From positions 1-9,498 of the forward strand of contig JANPJV010000302.1 in NCBI GenBank assembly GCA_031425695.1: a stretch of DNA of 9,498 bases, read 5' to 3'. Positions within the stretch are counted from its first letter, which is position 1. Each line of letters begins with the position of its first letter. Below, piece by piece: positions 6,288 to 9,498 of this stretch. The position numbers and the translations under genes were made by a program. The notes beneath the pieces are model-generated. The model did not search any database. It had not been told where the DNA came from and worked only from the letters and a program-made list of their open reading frames with translations. This DNA is from JANPJV01 sp031425695 (lineage in GTDB: Bacteria > Pseudomonadota > Gammaproteobacteria > Xanthomonadales > SZUA-5).

Positions 6288-9134
6288 ATGACCGATCACG
6301 CCTCCGAGCTGCCGACCACCCCTAGCCTGCGCGGCTGGTTCGAGGCCGTGCTGCGCCAGCCGCCGGCCGAGCAGCAGGCGTGGCTGGCATCGCGCTGTAC
6401 CGAGCCCAAGCTGCGTGACGCCGTACGCGAACTCCTGGTCGCCCACGCGCGCGATGATGAGCCGTACGCCGAACCCGTCGGCGAATGGTTTCTTGCGATC
6501 GATGACGACGAGCCACCGCCGGATGCCGGTCCCGAGACGATGGTCGGCCGCAAGATTGCCGATTACTGTCTGCTGCGCCCGCTCGGCAGTGGCGGCATGG
6601 CGACGGTCTTCCTCGCCGAGCGCGAGCACGCCGACTACGACCAGCGCGTCGCCATCAAGATCCTGCGGCACGGCGTGCTGCTGGCGAGCGAGATGCGCAT
6701 GTTCCGGCGCGAGCGCCAGATGCTCGCCGCCCTCGACCATCCCAACATCGCCCGGCTGATCGACGGCGGCGTGACCGAGCGCGGGGTGCCGTATCTCGTG
6801 ATCGAGTTTGTCGACGGGGTGCCGATCACCGACCACTGCCGCCAGCAGGGCACGCCGCTGCGCACGCGCGTCGAGCTCGTCTGCGCAGTGTCCCGCGCCG
6901 TCGAGCATGCGCACCGTGCGCTGATCGTGCATCGCGATATCAAGCCAGCCAACGTGCTCGTCAACCGCGACGGCGTGGTCAAGCTGCTCGACTTCGGCAT
7001 CGCGAAACTGCTGCACTCGGACAGCCGCGCGGTGCAGACGGTCGACGCGTTCATGACCCCGGATTACGCGGCACCCGAGCAGGTGGCCCGTGGCGGCGAC
7101 TCGCCGGCACTCGACGTGTACGCGCTCGGCGTACTGCTGCACGAGCTGATTCTCGGCGTGCGTCCGCCGCGCGGCGAGCGCATTCGCCCGTCACACCTGG
7201 CCAGGACGGAACGCGTCTCACCCCAGTCCGAAGAACGCACTGATACGTCGACGCTGCGCCGCTTCCTGTCCGGTGACCTGGACAACATCCTCGAGCGCGC
7301 GCTGCAGCCCGAGCCGCTGCTGCGCTATCGGAATGCCGGCGAGCTGGCCGATGACTTGCAGCGCTTCCTCAACGGCGAGCCGGTACTCGCGCACCCGCCG
7401 TCGACTTGGTATCGCACCAAGAAATTCATCCTGCGCCACCGCGGCGCGGTCACGGTGAGCGCCGTACTCGTCGTCGCGATGATCAGCAGTCTCGCCCTCG
7501 CGGCGTGGCAGGGCGTCGAAGCACGGCGACAGGCGCAGCGGGCCGAGGCGGCGCTGGTACACGCACAGGCCAGCGCCGACCGCGCGAACGCCGTCGTCAA
7601 ATACGTGCTCGGCGTGTTCAACGCAGCGCAGGAGCTGGCACCGGAGCGAGACCGGCTCTCGCCTGCCCAACTGGTCGACGTGGCCCAGGCCTCGCTCGAG
7701 CGCAACACCACGATGCCGCCGCTCACCCGGGCGCGCATGTGGGACGCGCTCGCGCGCATCAGCGACTCGCTGAGCCGGCTCGACCGCGCACGCGAGCAGT
7801 TTCAAAAATCGCTCGATGTGCTGAAACCGCTCGAAGGCGCCGAGGCGGCACAGGCACGTGGCGAGGTCGCGATCGCTTTCGCGCAGACGCTGCTGCGCGC
7901 GGACCTGGCCAGCGATGCACGCGCGACGATCAACACGCTCGCCGAGCCTGCCGCCCTCGCCGATGCGGGTTCGCGGTTCGCAGCTCAACAAACCCTGGCC
8001 GAGATCGCGTTCGAACTCGGCCAGCGCGACGAGGCCCTTGGCCACGCGCGCGCTGCCGCGGCGACCGGCACGCAGGCGTTCGCAGAGGACAGCCGCGAGC
8101 GTGTGTTTGCCGAGCTCCTGCCGGCCCGTACGCAGGCGCTGTTCGGCCTCTACGCGGACGCGCTGCCGGTGCTGGAGGCAGGGCTCGCACGCTGGCGCAC
8201 GTTGCAGCTGCCGCGCGACATCGATTACGTCAACCTCAAGACGGCCGTCGCTGTCGGCCGTTTCCAGACCGGTGATCCGGACGCTGGCCTGGCGCTGATC
8301 GACGAAGCGATCGCGGATGCCCGCTCAATCCACGGTACTCCAAGCGTCACCGAGGTGCGGTTGCTCGAAAGCGCCGCCGGGATGCGCTTCGGACGCGGCG
8401 CGCTCGAGCCGGCGATCGAACAGGTGAACCGCGCGATCGCAGCGGCCAACCAGATCTTTGCACCGGGCAGCCGCGAGCTGATCTCGCTCGAGCTGACTGC
8501 AGCGACGTTCGCGGCCAGGAAGGCGCCCGCAGACGCAGTGCGCCGTTACCAGTCGGTCGCGGCGCTATGCGCAGCTCACCCGGAAGCGGCGCAGCTCGGC
8601 GACTGCGGACGCGTGCACACGAGCTTTGCCAACCTGTTGACTCGGCTCGACCGGCTCGACGATGCGGCGCGCGAGCTCGAGCTCGCCGACGCCCATCAGC
8701 GCAGCCTATTTGGAGACAACAGCCTCGAGGTGGGATCTGTCGCCCTCGCGCGCGGCCATCTCGAATTGCGCCGCGGACGCCCGGCTGAAGCGCTTGCCGC
8801 CTACGACATCGCCCTCGCCAACTACGATGCCGGAAAGCTCGACGACCAGCGCCGCGGGCGCCTATTGCTCGGCCGCGCGCAGGCGCAGTTTGCGCTCAAT
8901 CAACTCGGCGTAGCGCTTGCGAGCATCCGGGCCGCCATCGCGAACATCGATCGCTACCTCGTCCAGGACATCAAGACGCGCGCGGATGCGCAGGCATGGC
9001 TCGCTGTGATTGCGGGGGCGAACGGGACGGCGGATGAGGCGCGACAGGCGAAGGGTGACGCACTGACGCTGGATCCGGAGGTTGGGGGAAGGCTCCCGGC
9101 AGCACTGCGCGAGAGGTTTGCCGAGCTCCTGTAG
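6288..9134 (+). CDS. Transmembrane Ser/Thr protein kinase with C-terminal TPR-like domain
   Basis: A 948-residue Hanks-type kinase. Residues 1-85 form a helical leader (GWFEAVLRQPPAEQQAWLASRC...RDAVRELLVAH) common in kinases paired with TIGR02999 sigma factors. The kinase domain (about 90-365) has all key residues: glycine loop GSGGMA (100-105), VAIK Lys124, helix-C Glu142, HRDIKPAN (215-222, Asp217), DFG (235-237), APE (262-264) and helix-F Asp276. The activation loop holds Ser244, Ser246, Thr251 and Thr257 as possible phosphosites. One transmembrane helix lies at about 388-407, followed by an Ala/Arg/Glu-rich, likely coiled segment (408-435). The remaining 500 or so residues are helical and repetitive in TPR style (for example 486-516 and the last 180). 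With one membrane pass the kinase is cytoplasmic and the TPR part periplasmic, probably the sensor. It lies 17 bp after the sigma gene with a weak ribosome site, so it is likely co-transcribed and coupled; the natural target is that sigma factor (inference). The stop codon lies in the left arm of a palindromic element. Confidence 0.93.
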   Translation: MTDHASELPTTPSLRGWFEAVLRQPPAEQQAWLASRCTEPKLRDAVRELLVAHARDDEPYAEPVGEWFLAIDDDEPPPDAGPETMVGRKIADYCLLRPLGSGGMATVFLAEREHADYDQRVAIKILRHGVLLASEMRMFRRERQMLAALDHPNIARLIDGGVTERGVPYLVIEFVDGVPITDHCRQQGTPLRTRVELVCAVSRAVEHAHRALIVHRDIKPANVLVNRDGVVKLLDFGIAKLLHSDSRAVQTVDAFMTPDYAAPEQVARGGDSPALDVYALGVLLHELILGVRPPRGERIRPSHLARTERVSPQSEERTDTSTLRRFLSGDLDNILERALQPEPLLRYRNAGELADDLQRFLNGEPVLAHPPSTWYRTKKFILRHRGAVTVSAVLVVAMISSLALAAWQGVEARRQAQRAEAALVHAQASADRANAVVKYVLGVFNAAQELAPERDRLSPAQLVDVAQASLERNTTMPPLTRARMWDALARISDSLSRLDRAREQFQKSLDVLKPLEGAEAAQARGEVAIAFAQTLLRADLASDARATINTLAEPAALADAGSRFAAQQTLAEIAFELGQRDEALGHARAAAATGTQAFAEDSRERVFAELLPARTQALFGLYADALPVLEAGLARWRTLQLPRDIDYVNLKTAVAVGRFQTGDPDAGLALIDEAIADARSIHGTPSVTEVRLLESAAGMRFGRGALEPAIEQVNRAIAAANQIFAPGSRELISLELTAATFAARKAPADAVRRYQSVAALCAAHPEAAQLGDCGRVHTSFANLLTRLDRLDDAARELELADAHQRSLFGDNSLEVGSVALARGHLELRRGRPAEALAAYDIALANYDAGKLDDQRRGRLLLGRAQAQFALNQLGVALASIRAAIANIDRYLVQDIKTRADAQAWLAVIAGANGTADEARQAKGDALTLDPEVGGRLPAALRERFAELL

Positions 9135-9273
9135 GCCGGTGTGGCCCGCACGAGTCCGGTGATTGACGCGATCGGCGGGCAGGCCTCACCGGCGTCTTTG
9201 CGAAGAGCGCCGGAGAGCCCCGTCCCGGTAGTGCCGCTCTCCGAGGATAACGGCGCGGGGCACACCGGCCTAC
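9131..9273. repeat. 143-bp imperfect palindrome with two internal inverted repeats (REP/MITE-like or structured RNA)
   Basis: The outer arms are GTAGGCCGGTGTGGCCCGC (9131-9149) and its near-exact reverse complement at 9255-9273, 18 of 19 bases pairing. Inside are two further perfect inverted repeats: CCGGTGA/TCACCGG (9156-9162 and 9186-9192) and CGGAGAGC/GCTCTCCG (9211-9218 and 9236-9243). Folded as one strand this gives a closed stem with two hairpin branches, a three-way junction. Some alternative pairings compete (GACGC 9165-9169 with GCGTC 9192-9196; GCGCCG 9207-9212 with CGGCGC 9251-9256). There is no T-run after it, so it is not a standard terminator. The kinase stop codon TAG (9132-9134) is part of the left arm. 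GAGCTCC (9123-9129) and GAACTCC (9274-9280) flank it and could be a decayed target-site duplication. Whether it is repeated in the genome cannot be seen here. Confidence 0.7.
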
Positions 9274-9369
9274 GAACTCCATGGCACCGTTTCGCGACTA
9301 ATGACGCTTGGGTCAGTCGAGGAGATGCAGCACGCGCCCTCCCCGACCGAATCCAGGAAGCCCAAGCAA
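9274..9369. other. 96-bp leader before the secreted-protein gene
   Basis: No gene is seen apart from in-frame upstream ATGs at 9301 and 9325, which would lengthen the next protein. AGGAAG (9355-9360) is a usable ribosome binding site 9 nt before the ATG at 9370. No clear promoter is recognised. Confidence 0.4.
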
Positions 9370-9498
9370 ATGCGACTCGCGACGATCGTTCTTGTTTCCC
9401 TGCTCTCCAGCACCGCCTTGGCCCAATCCTGGCAGAACATCCCGGTCAGCCGGATCCAGCCCGGGGATGCGGCGAACGCGAGCAGCGCATCGCCGCAC
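9370..9498 (+). CDS. Secreted or periplasmic protein, N-terminal fragment (cut by window edge)
   Basis: The frame is open from ATG 9370 to the right edge, 43 codons. The start MRLATIVLVSLLSSTALAQSW is a standard Sec signal peptide: Arg2, hydrophobic core 3-12, and an A-L-A cleavage site after Ala18, so the mature protein would begin QSWQNIPVSRIQPG. AGGAAG (9355-9360) supports this start. In-frame ATGs at 9325 and 9301 would add 15 or 23 mostly polar residues before the signal and are less likely. Too little is visible to name a family. It follows the kinase in the same direction but across the palindromic element, so co-transcription is uncertain. Confidence 0.7.
   Translation, partial: MRLATIVLVSLLSSTALAQSWQNIPVSRIQPGDAANASSASPH

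Noticed and set aside
5916..7142. Minus-strand open frame of 408 codons
   Set aside because: It crosses antisense to both the sigma factor and the kinase, each with unmistakable motifs, so it is a GC-driven shadow.
7218..8045. Minus-strand and alternative plus-strand frames inside the kinase C-terminal half
   Set aside because: Arg/Ala-rich products without motifs; the kinase frame continues unbroken through its membrane helix and TPR-like region.
9131..9273. Palindrome as a rho-independent terminator
   Set aside because: No T-run follows the right arm, and the arms are separated by 105 nt, unlike a terminator hairpin.

Overview
The window is GC-rich bacterial DNA, almost entirely protein-coding. 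It most likely comes from a gammaproteobacterium of the Xanthomonadales/Lysobacterales group (Rhodanobacter, Dokdonella or Lysobacter-like). That placement is inference from three things: high GC, an ECF sigma factor paired with a membrane Ser/Thr kinase carrying a TPR domain, and a pilin-like domain of gammaproteobacterial flavour. No rRNA, tRNA, CRISPR array, transposase or phage gene is visible.

Left part (1-3092): two paralogous ATP-grasp ligase genes are transcribed divergently from a 48-bp gap. The minus-strand copy runs off the left edge of the window. The plus-strand copy is complete and overlaps an N-formylglutamate amidohydrolase-family gene, so the two probably form one operon. This gives two C-N bond-forming enzymes beside one amide-hydrolysing enzyme, a layout that suggests a small biosynthetic, tailoring or salvage pathway for an amino-acid amide or peptide whose substrate cannot be read from the sequence. 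A 273-bp intergenic stretch (3093-3365) follows.

Middle part (3366-5540): a 724-residue predicted lipoprotein has no confident family for its first 570 residues. Its last 150 residues look like the body of a type IV pilin (half of the hydrophobic helix, the IPAYQDY signature and a C-terminal two-cysteine loop), but lack the prepilin peptidase site and the conserved Glu5.

Right part (5728-9134): an ECF sigma factor of the TIGR02999/ECF43-like type sits 17 bp upstream of a 948-residue transmembrane Ser/Thr kinase with a large C-terminal, probably periplasmic, TPR-like region. No anti-sigma gene is present. Sigma region 2.2 is Thr-rich and lacks the usual acidic cluster. Both traits fit the known mode in which the kinase switches on the sigma factor by phosphorylation.

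The kinase stop codon lies inside the left arm of a 143-bp imperfect palindrome (9131-9273) with 19-bp arms (18/19 paired) and two smaller inverted repeats inside. It looks like a REP/MITE-type element or a structured RNA. After it, a gene with a clear signal peptide begins at 9370 and runs off the right edge.

The parts that most merit follow-up are the lipoprotein-pilin fusion, the divergent ATP-grasp pair with its amidohydrolase, the sigma-kinase switch and the palindromic element.
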